Assembly: GCA_016932075.1 (NCBI GenBank)
Contig: JAFGDP010000083.1
Location: 34,566-98,565, forward strand
Origin: Chitinispirillaceae bacterium
GTDB taxonomy: Bacteria > Fibrobacterota > Chitinivibrionia > Chitinivibrionales > Chitinispirillaceae
Length of the DNA stretch: 64,000 nucleotides
Reading direction: 5' to 3'
A model generated the notes under the pieces. The model was not told the origin of the DNA. It did no database searches and was given only the letters and a program-made list of their open reading frames with translations. A program made the position numbers and the translations under genes. This document shows, piece by piece, positions 9,166-17,864 of this stretch (the first letter of the stretch is position 1; the number at the start of each line of letters is the position of its first letter).

Positions 9166-9797
9166 AATGAGGCAAGGGCCTTCTGGATGCGATTGACAAG
9201 ATGCTCCCCGGGATGTGGTTCTTTTGTACTGAGTTGCGGGTATACCGGTTCCCCGATTTTTATCGTAATAGGCGTGAACGGCATCGGGATGCTGAACCGG
9301 TCCCATGAACGTAACCGCCACGCCATCCGGGCAACAGCTGCGACCGGAATCACGGGCGCGCCGGCAATAAGCGCGAGGTGGGCGATTCCTGGTTTGGCCT
9401 GTTCGCGAGGTCCGTGAGGACCGTCCGGCGTCATGACGATGTTCGCTCCGTTGCGGAGCTCTCGCGCGCAGGCGCGAAGGGCGAGCATTCCTCCGTGGCT
9501 TGATGACCCGTGGATGACGGCATGCCCCCAGCGTTGAGCAACCGCCGCCGCCCGTTTGCCATCGGTGCTTTCGGATACAACGGCACTTTTGCCGGTATTA
9601 CGGAAGTAAAATGCAAGCGGCAGAAGGTGCGCGTGCCAGAATACATACAGACGCCCCTGGTTCTTATCATTAAAAGGATCGAGCCTTTGAGGATCCGAAA
9701 GGGAAATTTGCCAGGTGCGGCCAAGCATCTCACCGGCAATAAAAATCGTCCTGCTGACTTTGTCTAGTGGAATTTTTTTGGCCATACGGTTTCCCAT
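9162..9797 (-). CDS. Lysophospholipid acyltransferase family protein (DUF374 type)
   Basis: This 211-residue protein is of the DUF374 branch of the LPLAT superfamily, related to lipid A and glycerolipid acyltransferases at the inner membrane. Characteristic segments are LYVFWHAHLLPLAF, SESTDGKRAA, the HGSSSHGG loop and TPDGPHGPREQAKPG, followed by a hydrophobic PVIPVAAVA strand. The usual HX4D motif is replaced by FWHAH plus the downstream SxSxDG motif, as is normal for this branch. The first ATG (9797) or the ATG four codons on may be used. It is the first gene of the operon and is coupled by an ATGA overlap to the GT2 gene. The acyl acceptor is not known. Confidence 0.85.
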   Translation of the reverse strand: MGNRMAKKIPLDKVSRTIFIAGEMLGRTWQISLSDPQRLDPFNDKNQGRLYVFWHAHLLPLAFYFRNTGKSAVVSESTDGKRAAAVAQRWGHAVIHGSSSHGGMLALRACARELRNGANIVMTPDGPHGPREQAKPGIAHLALIAGAPVIPVAAVARMAWRLRSWDRFSIPMPFTPITIKIGEPVYPQLSTKEPHPGEHLVNRIQKALASL

Positions 9798-9969
9798 GTC
9801 AGAAAAAAAAATATATCGGGCGCGGAAATAATACGGTTTACTTGACTTTTATCCTTGGAATTGCGATTTTATCGTATGCACAAATACTTGTCTATAATCG
9901 TAAGGATTATCTGAAGAAGGTGATGACACTGGATCAGGTAGGTTATTTACACCATTATGGGAGGTTGCA

Positions 9970-10176
9970 ATGAAAAAATATCTGGCAGCCGTAATCGCAG
10001 TAGCGTTTATGTTTCTGGGATGCTCGCTCAACACTGAACGGTGCCTGCAGAAGGAAGGCTTTAAAAATTGTGAGGATTTCAAAGAAGCCATGGCAAAAGC
10101 CCAAGGCAACGATGAAGTTTATCGTTTCCATTCAATTGCCAAGAAATGCGGCTGCGGAGCGGAGAATCTAGAATAA
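9970..10176 (+). CDS. Small cysteine-rich lipoprotein
   Basis: This 68-residue protein has no recognised family. It begins with a lysine-containing signal peptide and a lipobox ending at Cys18 (MFLGC), so it is predicted to be lipidated and membrane-anchored. The mature part has four further cysteines, including a CGC pair near the C-terminus, which might form disulphides or bind a metal. GGGAGG stands 5-6 bases before the ATG. A perfect TATAAT lies at 9893-9898, about 70 bases upstream, but with no convincing -35 box. It is divergent from the acyltransferase operon and ends before the tRNA-Pro hairpin. Confidence 0.75.
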   Translation: MKKYLAAVIAVAFMFLGCSLNTERCLQKEGFKNCEDFKEAMAKAQGNDEVYRFHSIAKKCGCGAENLE

Positions 10177-10246
10177 CCACATACCACATACCCTGTTCAC
10201 GGTAGCAGCACGAGTGTTGCCGTCGCCGCCGGTTGGAAGTATATAA

Positions 10247-10270
10247 GGGCCCGGACTTTTGTCCGGGCCC
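10247..10270 (-). terminator. GC-rich hairpin after tRNA-Pro
   Basis: GGGCCCGGAC and GTCCGGGCCC form a perfect 10-bp stem with a four-base loop, 9 bases beyond the 3' end of tRNA-Pro. On the minus strand it is followed by TTATAT rather than a T-run. It can also serve the convergent lipoprotein gene. Confidence 0.6.
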
Positions 10271-10279
10271 CAGAGGTAA

Positions 10280-10356
10280 TGGTCGGGGCGACTGGATTTG
10301 AACCAGCGACCACTTGAACCCCATTCAAGTGCGCTACCATGCTGCGCTACGCCCCG
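10280..10356 (-). tRNA. tRNA-Pro (anticodon GGG)
   Basis: The minus strand reads CGGGGCG at the acceptor and has a normal D arm. The anticodon stem CTTGA/TCAAG encloses ATGGGGT (anticodon GGG). The T arm contains GGTTCAAATCC. The 3' CCA is encoded, unlike in the two other tRNA genes of the window. Confidence 0.95.
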
Positions 10357-10371
10357 AAAATGAGTATCGAA

Positions 10372-10399
10372 AATATATCCTTAACACATGAGCGTGCAA
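10372..10399 (-). promoter_or_regulatory. Candidate promoter of tRNA-Pro
   Basis: On the minus strand TTGCAC (10399-10394), 16 bases, then TATATT (10377-10372), ending 15 bases before the tRNA 5' end. Confidence 0.4.
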
Positions 10400-10427
10400 G
10401 GAAGTCCATGATTTCCTGCGGATTTAT

Positions 10428-11027
10428 TCAATCGTTTTTTTCACGATATTTGTCTTTGGAGGCGGACGCGTTTCTGCGATCGCGTTCCTGCTTGCTCAGG
10501 CGGCAGCCGCAATAGTCCTGGCGATAGAGACCAAGCTCGCGGCTGAGAATGACGCTGTTGCGAAAACCGTCCTTTTTTTTAAAATCGAAGGGCTCATACG
10601 CAACCTCGTTCTCCTGTGCGGCGATGGTGCCGCACTCATGCAGGAGCGCGGCGTTTTTATGAGGACTGATACTCATGACGGTAGTAAAGAAGGGCCACTT
10701 CAGTTCGCGACAGAAACGCGCGGTCAGGCGAAGACGGAGCAAAAAGCAGCGGCGGCACCGTTCACCACCTTCCGGCGTATGGGCAACGCCCCGTATTGCA
10801 GCTTCCCATAAATGCGGCTCATAGGCATCAGAAAAGAACGGAACATTGAAGCGGGCGGCGACCCGCTTCGCCTCTTCGGCACGGAGAGCGTATTCCTTCG
10901 CAGGGGCAATGTTCGGATTGCAGAAGAAGCAGAACAGTTTATAGCGATCGCTAAGCGTATGCACCACCCATGCTTCATCGGGAGCGCAACATATATGCAG
11001 GAGCAGTTTCGGTTTTTGGACCGCCAT
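10428..11027 (-). CDS. queH: Epoxyqueuosine reductase QueH (DUF208 family)
   Basis: This 199-residue iron-sulphur enzyme reduces epoxyqueuosine to queuosine in tRNA and is the non-cobalamin alternative to QueG. The family pattern is clear: LLLHICCAPD at the N-terminus, a CFFCNPNIAP segment, the conserved RCRRCF near residue 90 and the C-terminal YCGC. These cysteines supply the 4Fe-4S and adjacent iron ligands. The length is normal. No other queuosine gene is in the window. It is divergent from the following outer-membrane protein gene. Confidence 0.93.
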   Translation of the reverse strand: MAVQKPKLLLHICCAPDEAWVVHTLSDRYKLFCFFCNPNIAPAKEYALRAEEAKRVAARFNVPFFSDAYEPHLWEAAIRGVAHTPEGGERCRRCFLLRLRLTARFCRELKWPFFTTVMSISPHKNAALLHECGTIAAQENEVAYEPFDFKKKDGFRNSVILSRELGLYRQDYCGCRLSKQERDRRNASASKDKYREKND

Positions 11028-11130
11028 AGTGATAATTTACTTTTACCGGAGATGCTCAGGCAAAATAGCCGCATTGCGCGGTGCGGAAAGAACAAGGTAT
11101 TTTGCAGGGGTCTGGCGCAATAGTTTTTTC

Positions 11131-12843
11131 ATGCATATGAAAGAAGATGCTTTCCGGTACGTGAAAATCATGGATGCTTCAGTAGTACGTCTCACAACAG
11201 GGCTGTATCTGGGCATGGTGCTGTTGTTGACAGGGAACGGACTTACACGCACCGTCTCAAGCGATGTCCCTCTTCATCATCCGGTATACCAGTATATGGG
11301 CATGCTGCCTCTTCCGCCGCGTATCGGAACCATAACTCTTTCGGGGAGGCCATTTACCGAAGCGCAGATCTGTTCCGTTCTGGTATATGCCGAGGAAACC
11401 GAGCGGTGCTCCGACACCGCGCTCAACCGGTTCTTCCTCCGGCAATTCAGCGCAGGTGAAGGTGGAGAAGCCCGGATAAAAACGCCGCTGTCGCTTTTTC
11501 TAAATGATCACAACACGCGAGCGTATCCGTACGTTTACACCTCCTCGCAGGTCCGGGACAGCAATTTTACCCGCGCGGGATTTTCCGCTGCCAGGGTCGA
11601 TTCAATTTCTACGGAGACAGAAACCTACAACATCACACGGATTGGCGCGCGCCTGCATGCATCCGTTTATGACGTGCTGTTCTATGTCGACGCAGCTATC
11701 ATCACTGAATACAGCTCTCTGACGGTATGGGAAAAGGCCATGGACCCCCGTCAAGGCGTTTTCCAGACACCCATTCTTACCGATAACGGCGCACCGGGCC
11801 ATTTTATGGGATACGACGCGTTCCGTGCCTATGTCAAAGCGCCACTGCCGTGGTTTGATCTCAAGATGGGAAACGACCGCGTGGCGTGGGGATACGCAGA
11901 TACCTCGGGGCTTCTCTTTTCCGGCTCCGGATCGCCGTTTCTTCACCTGAAACTGGACAAAGCGCTCGGGAAATTGAATTACAGTTTTGTATATGGAAGA
12001 CTCATAGGTGACGCCTACGATGAACGACGGATGGTGTACGCAAAACACATTGCCTATAGTCCGGCGCCATGGCTGTCGCTTGGTTTCTCGGACGCGGTTA
12101 TTACGGTTGACAGGAATTTTGTTTTAATGTATTGGTTCCCCTTTGTTCCGTTTTATTTTACCGAGCATTATCTGGGGGACCAGGACAACCGGATCATGTC
12201 CTTTGACGGCATGGTGCATTTTCGCAAGCGTTTTTCCCTGTATGGAGAGCTGTTTCTTGACGATATTTCAAATCTGTTAGCCGTCGTAACCAATGACTCG
12301 TGGGGCGATAAATGGGGGGCGCTTGTTGGATTGAAAGCCCATGATCCGCTTCCGTTTCTGCCTGCGTCAATGATTCGCGCAGAGTTGCTCCAGACGGAAC
12401 CATGGGTTTACACGACGTCCTCCAGACCGGACCAGGCAGCGCACAATTACCCGGTTCATTTCGGGAGCCCGCTCGGCACATGCCTGGGCCCCCATTCCCG
12501 CATGCTGACACTCAATTGCGCTGGCAGGATTTCGACGGCGTTCGAAGCAGAGGCCGGTATCAGGCATTTCTGGAAAGGGCGGGGAGAAGGGTCATCGATG
12601 TTTGATGAAAACCCTCTTGTCAAAGATACCGTTGCCGGAACGGTGGTGATAGCAAGGAAGTACGAGACAAAGGAGCACCGTTTCAGGGAATATGATCGGA
12701 ACCGGACCGTCGTTTCGGCGGCACTGAAGGCGTTTGTGTCCGGTTTCATGCAGGTGGAGCTGTGCGGCGATGTGGCGCTGGAGCGGGAGCCGTCATCTGC
12801 ACGGCTGTTTCGCGCCGGCATGAACGTGTGGCTCAACTACTGA
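11131..12843 (+). CDS. Outer-membrane beta-barrel protein, Wzi/capsule-assembly-like
   Basis: A protein of about 570 residues resembling the Wzi-type capsule-assembly barrels that hold surface polysaccharide. After a signal-peptide-like stretch (LYLGMVLLLTGNGLT) comes a long series of amphipathic strands rich in aromatic residues. The family-like segment DLKMGNDRVAWGYADTSGLLFSG recalls the motif in which these proteins place a glycan-binding loop, and FMYWFPFVPFYFTEHYLG-type strands follow. The start is uncertain: ATGs at 11131, 11137 and 11170 are all in frame without a strong ribosome site. A weak promoter-like pair before 11105 favours 11131. It converges on the TPR gene with only 6 bases between the stops. 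The Wzi assignment is by motif likeness only. Confidence 0.65.
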   Translation: MHMKEDAFRYVKIMDASVVRLTTGLYLGMVLLLTGNGLTRTVSSDVPLHHPVYQYMGMLPLPPRIGTITLSGRPFTEAQICSVLVYAEETERCSDTALNRFFLRQFSAGEGGEARIKTPLSLFLNDHNTRAYPYVYTSSQVRDSNFTRAGFSAARVDSISTETETYNITRIGARLHASVYDVLFYVDAAIITEYSSLTVWEKAMDPRQGVFQTPILTDNGAPGHFMGYDAFRAYVKAPLPWFDLKMGNDRVAWGYADTSGLLFSGSGSPFLHLKLDKALGKLNYSFVYGRLIGDAYDERRMVYAKHIAYSPAPWLSLGFSDAVITVDRNFVLMYWFPFVPFYFTEHYLGDQDNRIMSFDGMVHFRKRFSLYGELFLDDISNLLAVVTNDSWGDKWGALVGLKAHDPLPFLPASMIRAELLQTEPWVYTTSSRPDQAAHNYPVHFGSPLGTCLGPHSRMLTLNCAGRISTAFEAEAGIRHFWKGRGEGSSMFDENPLVKDTVAGTVVIARKYETKEHRFREYDRNRTVVSAALKAFVSGFMQVELCGDVALEREPSSARLFRAGMNVWLNY

Positions 12844-12849
12844 GAAACG

Positions 12850-14403
12850 CTACTGGTAGGAGCCGGCGAACCGGTTCTTTTTCCGGAACCAGTACACCAG
12901 AAGTGCAAAGCCCGCGAAAACCAGGGTAAAAGCGGTGAGGCCGATCAGCCCCTCGTTTCCCAGAAGAAGATAGACCGGTACGGCGATAAACGGTATAAGC
13001 ACAACCAGGGAAAACGTCAGCGATTTGTTGATGTACCGGGAAAACAGGGAGCGATGGAAATCAATTGCGTTTTCGCCGCTGTAGTGCAGGAAATCGAGTC
13101 CTTCCCGCAGGTTTTTTTTCCGGAATTCCGGGTAGGAGGATATCTGTTCCATTGCCTCGTTCCATCCGGCCAGGTCAATGTATTGTTTGAGGAACTTGAG
13201 CGAAAGACGGACGTGTTTTTTTGCAATCAGTATGTCCACCATCATCGGTATCAGGTCATGTTCGCCTGGCCGGAAAACAAAGGCCTTGTGAAGAAAGGAG
13301 AAGGCTTTCAGGTATTTCTTTTTTTTACGGTAATAATCTGCAAGAAACCAGAAATCCTCCACGCGTGAAGGGTCCTCCTTCGCGATCGCCTTGAACGCGA
13401 ACTCCTCCATTTTCTTGAAATTACCGGTTTGCCAGTAATGGTGGTAGACATCACGAAGCGTTTCAATATTATCACTGTCGAGCGACAATGCGGATTCGAA
13501 CGCTTTTTCCGCGGCTTCGTTGTCTCCTTTCTCGGAAAGTATGATCGCCTGGACTCTGAAGCTTTCCGCATCGAGCGGCGCGATGTCAAGCGCTTTCCCG
13601 ACCGAGGTCAGCGCCCTATCCAGATCGTCGCTGTTCAGGCATGCGTAAGCAAGATCAACATAGCCAATCGGTGAGTTCGGATACTTGCGTATGGTATCTT
13701 CGGCGATTGCGAGCGCTTTCTGCGGCTGGGCATTCTGCGAAAGACAAAAAACAAGCCGGGAAAGATACCGTATGTTTTTTGGCGATCCCGCGAGCGCCTG
13801 CTCGTAGAGGGATACTGCCAGTTCCGTTTTCCCGTTTGCTATATACAGGTCACTGAGAAGTTCGCGCACTTCGTCGTACTGGGGATGCATTTCCAAGGCG
13901 GTGAGGTAGCAGATCGCGGCGTTGTCATAAAAACCAGTGCGGTCGTACGCGATGCCGGCATTCCGGAAGGTTTCAGGATGGGAGGGACCCTTGTCACGGA
14001 TCCGTTCAAAATGCTCTATGGCGGCAGAAAGATCGTTGATTTCGCTGTAGTACCAGATCAGCGCGGACACCACCAGTTCGTTTTCGGGATCAAGCTTTTC
14101 CGCCTGCTGTAGATAGCACCCCGCCTTCTGTATTTGGTTCTGCATCGTATGGGCATAAAAGAGGCCAAGCAGGCAGTCAACATTGTCTGGATCAAGCGTC
14201 AGCGCAGTAAGCAGGCAGGTGATTGCCTCGGCCGGCCTGTTCTGTTCGGCGTAGAGACGGGAATAGAGAAAATGGAACTCCCATTCATCGTTGAACGCAT
14301 GCGCATAGCGGTCGAGCATGGATTTCGCATCATCGTGAAGGCCGAGTTCGATTAATTCCTGGATTTTTTCAAAAAGATCGGAATGATCGAGCCACTGTTC
14401 CAT
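12850..14403 (-). CDS. TPR-repeat protein with C-terminal membrane anchor
   Basis: This 517-residue protein carries about ten tetratricopeptide repeats over residues 5-400. Repeats such as DPDNVDCLLGLFYAHTMQNQIQKAGCYLQQAEKLDPE-type units of 34 residues are easy to follow; each has the small-residue positions and the closing DP. The last ~60 residues hold two hydrophobic helices (about 463-482 and 486-504) with a positively charged tail, so the TPR domain probably faces the cytoplasm from the inner membrane. It starts 3 bases after the alr stop and is the last gene of the hisI-alr series. TPR proteins are scaffolds for protein contacts, and no partner can be named. Confidence 0.85.
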   Translation of the reverse strand: MEQWLDHSDLFEKIQELIELGLHDDAKSMLDRYAHAFNDEWEFHFLYSRLYAEQNRPAEAITCLLTALTLDPDNVDCLLGLFYAHTMQNQIQKAGCYLQQAEKLDPENELVVSALIWYYSEINDLSAAIEHFERIRDKGPSHPETFRNAGIAYDRTGFYDNAAICYLTALEMHPQYDEVRELLSDLYIANGKTELAVSLYEQALAGSPKNIRYLSRLVFCLSQNAQPQKALAIAEDTIRKYPNSPIGYVDLAYACLNSDDLDRALTSVGKALDIAPLDAESFRVQAIILSEKGDNEAAEKAFESALSLDSDNIETLRDVYHHYWQTGNFKKMEEFAFKAIAKEDPSRVEDFWFLADYYRKKKKYLKAFSFLHKAFVFRPGEHDLIPMMVDILIAKKHVRLSLKFLKQYIDLAGWNEAMEQISSYPEFRKKNLREGLDFLHYSGENAIDFHRSLFSRYINKSLTFSLVVLIPFIAVPVYLLLGNEGLIGLTAFTLVFAGFALLVYWFRKKNRFAGSYQ

Positions 14404-14406
14404 ACA

Positions 14407-15561
14407 TTAATAAATATACCCTTGTTCGCATGCAAAAGTGCGGCCATTGAGCAGATAGGTCCTGGGAAGCGAAGGACTCAGACGGCAGAGGGTCTCGTAA
14501 CCGATCGTTGAGTCAAGAAGAGCGACGGCGTCGGGAGTGATGGTTTCGTCTCCCTGAGTGCCAATGGCGACCGCTTCTTCACCGATGGCAAACGGCGGAG
14601 CTGGCCCTGCATCAACCATACAATAATCCATGGTTACCGTGCCGGCGATGCGGTAACGCTTCCCGCGGATAAGGAGGTCGCCGCGGTTTGAAAGCGAGCG
14701 AGGAAGTCCCGAACCATAGCCTAGGGCGACGGTTGCTATTGAAGTAGGGCTTCCGGTAACATACGTGCCCCCATAGCTGACCGGAGTGCCGGCCGCGACG
14801 TTCCTGATGCTGCAGACTCTGCTTTTAAGAGCGACCACTGGTTTTAGGTCAAGCGGAATCTCGACGTGGGGATCAGGTTTGCATCCGTACAGTGCGATAC
14901 CCGGTCGTGCCAGGGTGGCGTTTTCCGATGAAAAATTGATGATGCCTCCGCTGTTTGCGTAATGAATATGGCGGGGAATGATGCCAAACCGTTTGAAAAT
15001 ACCCAGCGCGTCGGTAAAAATACGTTTCTGTTCGGCAACCGTAGGCGAGGCGGGATCGTGCGCGTTTGCCAGGTGGGTAAACGCTCCCTCCATGCATAAT
15101 GCCGGCGTTTCGGCAAGAAGGGATGCCGCGCTTTCTACCTCTTCGGGGAGCACGCCCATACGGTGCATGCGGGTGTCGATATTGCAGTGAAAACGAATGG
15201 TGATCCCGGCCTTTTTCCATCGTTGGAGATCATGCAGCGAGTTAAGGGTGCACAGGATGCCGTTGTCGGCGCAGCTCGAAGCATCAGAAAGCCCGACGTT
15301 TCCCAAAACGAGTAGTTCGCTCTGGATGTCGGTGTGACGGAGAAACATGGCTTCGGCAAAGGAGGTTACCGCAAACAGCGACACGCCGCCGTGCTGTTCG
15401 AGCGTCTGCGCGATGTATCTGCTGCCGCATCCATACGCGCGGTCTTTGACAACAGCAAGTATTCCCGTCGCGGGGGGGAGCCGGGAACGGAGGAGCGCAC
15501 AGTTATGCAGCAACGCGTCCAACGAAATCTCGAGCCAGGGAGAGTAACTGCTGCCGTTCAC
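14407..15561 (-). CDS. alr: Alanine racemase
   Basis: This 384-residue PLP enzyme interconverts L- and D-alanine for peptidoglycan. It has the two-domain family layout. The PLP lysine is Lys39 in AVVKDRAYGCG, a variant of the common VVKADAYGHG. FHCNIDTRMHRMGV supplies the arginine that contacts the pyridine nitrogen, and HYANSGG and RPGIALYG are the phosphate-binding parts. PVSYGGTY near residue 260 holds the second catalytic tyrosine, followed by DYCMVDAG. It sits 12 bases after hisI and 3 bases before the TPR gene. The altered K-D-R-A-Y-G-C-G motif is unusual but keeps the key Lys and Tyr. Confidence 0.95.
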   Translation of the reverse strand: MNGSSYSPWLEISLDALLHNCALLRSRLPPATGILAVVKDRAYGCGSRYIAQTLEQHGGVSLFAVTSFAEAMFLRHTDIQSELLVLGNVGLSDASSCADNGILCTLNSLHDLQRWKKAGITIRFHCNIDTRMHRMGVLPEEVESAASLLAETPALCMEGAFTHLANAHDPASPTVAEQKRIFTDALGIFKRFGIIPRHIHYANSGGIINFSSENATLARPGIALYGCKPDPHVEIPLDLKPVVALKSRVCSIRNVAAGTPVSYGGTYVTGSPTSIATVALGYGSGLPRSLSNRGDLLIRGKRYRIAGTVTMDYCMVDAGPAPPFAIGEEAVAIGTQGDETITPDAVALLDSTIGYETLCRLSPSLPRTYLLNGRTFACEQGYIY

Positions 15562-15573
15562 GATACGCTCCGC

Positions 15574-15933
15574 TTACCCGGTGATCTTTTTACCAGCAAT
15601 ATGCCATTGCCCATCAACATTTTTTCGAAAAAAGCAGGAGAAATAGTTTTCGTGACACGCCGCGCCGGTCTGGTCAACGATAAAAAGGAGGGTGTCGCCG
15701 TCGCAGTCGATATACAGCTCCCGTACTTTCTGGATGTGTCCCGATGTCTCGCCTTTGAGCCATCGTGTGCGGCGGGAGCGGCTGTAGTATACCATGACGC
15801 CCGTGTCGATGGTTTCAATAAGGGTTTCGCGGTTCATCCATGCCGCCATGAGGACCTTTCCGGTTGCGGCGTCCTGCGTCAGCGCCAGAACCAGCCCGTG
15901 CTCGTTGAACGTAACCGCATCAAGAAGGTGCAT
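15574..15933 (-). CDS. hisI: Phosphoribosyl-AMP cyclohydrolase
   Basis: This 119-residue enzyme opens the purine ring of phosphoribosyl-AMP, step 3 of histidine biosynthesis. It is the stand-alone form without the HisE domain. The motifs [18 protein letters not shown] and [19 protein letters not shown] carry the magnesium- and zinc-binding aspartates, cysteines and histidine of the family. AAAGGACC lies 5-8 bases before the ATG. No other his gene is nearby, so it is separated from the rest of the pathway and co-transcribed with alr, perhaps only by chance of genome organisation. Confidence 0.96.
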   Translation of the reverse strand: MHLLDAVTFNEHGLVLALTQDAATGKVLMAAWMNRETLIETIDTGVMVYYSRSRRTRWLKGETSGHIQKVRELYIDCDGDTLLFIVDQTGAACHENYFSCFFRKNVDGQWHIAGKKITG

Positions 15934-16036
15934 TATGGTCCTTTCAAATATGTAGAAAATGAAGGAAAAGGTGACGGTGCCGCTTCTTTGGAAGGAACGG
16001 GGGGCGTTTCCGGACAGCAGACAGACAATGGACTCT

Positions 16037-16636
16037 TCATCGGCCGGCCTGCTGGCACTTTTTCTCCAGGTCGATGATCACATTTTCAAGCTCGGCATTT
16101 TTTTTTACGAGAGAATCGCGTATCTGGTAGCAGCCTCGGATCATGCTTGTCATGGAGTCGAGAAATAGGCGCTGCATATGCCTGTTTTCACTTCTGTCCA
16201 GTTTAAGATGTTTGACCTGGGTTGACGCGCGCCTGAATTCATTGTTGAATGATTTGATGACCGTGAGCATGCGTATCCAAGAAAGCGCTTCCCCAAGACG
16301 GGGATCCTTGGGATGGAGTGACGCAAAGGATTTGAACTCTTTTAACGCCTCGTTCCAGTCCGCGTTGGGATTTTTGTAATACACATTTATGTAGGCGAGC
16401 GCGAAGTGAGCGGTGCGGCCCTCTTCGCTGTTGGGTTTATCAGAACGGATTTTTTCGTATATAGCCTTTGACGAATCGAATTTTCCCGTATGCAGGAGCG
16501 AGTCGGCCTCGGAGAGAAGGCGTGTCCGGTACGTTATCATTTTTGTCGACGACGAACACGCAAAGATCAGTGAGGCGAGTATCCCTGCTGCCGAAGCGAG
16601 GACTGCATACTGTGCAAAAAAGCGGCGCACGCGCAT
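16037..16636 (-). CDS. TPR-like lipoprotein, hypothetical
   Basis: A 199-residue lipoprotein with a signal peptide ending in the lipobox SLIFAC (Cys27). The mature part starts with helical repeats resembling two TPR units ([20 protein letters not shown] and the LAYINVYY region). The C-terminal third is a coiled coil ([20 protein letters not shown]). It lies 8 bases after the kinase-stub gene on the same strand. This suggests that the lipoprotein and the membrane sensor are made together. Function unknown. Confidence 0.75.
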   Translation of the reverse strand: MRVRRFFAQYAVLASAAGILASLIFACSSSTKMITYRTRLLSEADSLLHTGKFDSSKAIYEKIRSDKPNSEEGRTAHFALAYINVYYKNPNADWNEALKEFKSFASLHPKDPRLGEALSWIRMLTVIKSFNNEFRRASTQVKHLKLDRSENRHMQRLFLDSMTSMIRGCYQIRDSLVKKNAELENVIIDLEKKCQQAGR

Positions 16637-16644
16637 ACGCTCCC

Positions 16645-17769
16645 TTATTGCGTCGATTTGTCCAGGTTGATCATCTGCTCACCGCTGGACGTATAATCTT
16701 CGGTGATGGGTTTTTTTATTTCCCGCAATTTCCTGGTCACCCGGGAGATGCGGTCGGTCTCTTCAAGTATTGTTCGGATACGTTCTTTCATCTCCGGCGG
16801 ATAGTCGTTCATCGACATTTCAAGAAACTGCGCGTTTCCCGAAATGATCATCAATGGATTGTTGATTTCATGATTAACCGATGCGACCACTTCGCCGATG
16901 GCGGCAAGCCGCCGCGATTTTATGATCTCTTCCTGTTTGTTTCGCAGGTCGACCGCCATGTCGAAAAAGGCGGTGGAAAGATCCCCGATTTCGTCATTGG
17001 GATACCCGGCGGGATTAATGTTGAAGTCGGCCTTTCCGATCTGCGAAGCCGCTTCCTTGAGACGCCGCAGGGAATTGGTTATCGACCGGGAAAAAATGAA
17101 ACCGAATATGAGGGAGATAAGCGCGACGCCGCTCAGGATGACGATCGTTACCTGTTTGACATCAAGAACGTCTGCGCCGATGTCCCTGATGCGAACCTCG
17201 GTCTGGTTGCTGATGATAGATTCCGCTGAATCCAGGTCGGCGGCGATAAGGTATTCGGCGCCATTGATCGTATCCATCATTTTTTTCCGCACAGAATCCG
17301 GTTCCGCAACCGGCACCCGTCCTTCACGCATTTTTACCAGCTGTTCAAACAGCGCGGAGTAAAGGTCGTTGTTCGAGGCGATGGATTGCATGACCTGCTG
17401 GAGTTTAATCATGCTGACCTGGTTGCGCGAAAAACGCTCCTTGGGCGCAAGTCGCGAATCGATGGTGATAATAGAGTCGATGGAAAGCACAATGGTATCG
17501 ATGAGCAGCTGTACGTTCTGGTTGATGCCGCGAAAATTTTGTACCGATTCGCTTCGCCCGATCCGCTGATAACTAATGATACTGGGTCCCTGCACACGGT
17601 GGAGCGTCTTGAGCCGCAGTAACTTGTTTTTTACATCGTTTTGCCGCTTTAAAATATCAACAATACCGTTCACGTTGTCCGTTTTTCCGACAATAACAAA
17701 GAACAGGGCGTTAAGGACAATAACGCAGAGGAACCCGAGGAAAAATTTTGTTGCAATGTTTAATCGCAT
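16645..17769 (-). CDS. Membrane sensor with HAMP and HisKA domain but no ATPase domain
   Basis: This 374-residue protein has the N-terminal half of a sensor histidine kinase. A first membrane helix (8-28), a ~175-residue helical periplasmic sensor, a second helix (207-226) and a HAMP domain (about 227-283) lead into a dimerisation domain. The H-box SVNHEINNPL is intact at His300. The protein ends 74 residues after this histidine, without N, G1, F or G2 boxes, so no ATP-binding domain exists. The stop is followed by the lipoprotein gene after 8 bases, and I see no kinase-like frame downstream that would indicate a frameshift. A perfect TATAAT lies upstream at 17838-17833, without a well-placed -35 box. 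It may be phosphorylated in trans by another kinase or act as a phosphotransfer or scaffold protein. Confidence 0.85.
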   Translation of the reverse strand: MRLNIATKFFLGFLCVIVLNALFFVIVGKTDNVNGIVDILKRQNDVKNKLLRLKTLHRVQGPSIISYQRIGRSESVQNFRGINQNVQLLIDTIVLSIDSIITIDSRLAPKERFSRNQVSMIKLQQVMQSIASNNDLYSALFEQLVKMREGRVPVAEPDSVRKKMMDTINGAEYLIAADLDSAESIISNQTEVRIRDIGADVLDVKQVTIVILSGVALISLIFGFIFSRSITNSLRRLKEAASQIGKADFNINPAGYPNDEIGDLSTAFFDMAVDLRNKQEEIIKSRRLAAIGEVVASVNHEINNPLMIISGNAQFLEMSMNDYPPEMKERIRTILEETDRISRVTRKLREIKKPITEDYTSSGEQMINLDKSTQ

Positions 17770-17864
17770 TGTTTATTCTCTACCACCGTAACACACAAGC
17801 AACGCCCGGTGAAACAAGGGATAATAAAATACATTATAGTATGGATACGTAGGTACTGCTCCAA

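Noticed and set aside
9767..9973. 68-codon plus-strand frame upstream of the small lipoprotein
   Set aside because: It overlaps the acyltransferase start region, covers a promoter-like TATAAT and lacks a ribosome site.
15334..16077. 247-codon plus-strand frame over hisI and alr
   Set aside because: Antisense to hisI, whose motifs are unequivocal.
16036..16645. Possibility that the kinase stub continues into the next gene by frameshift
   Set aside because: The following gene encodes a lipoprotein with its own signal peptide and no ATPase boxes, so no split kinase is indicated.
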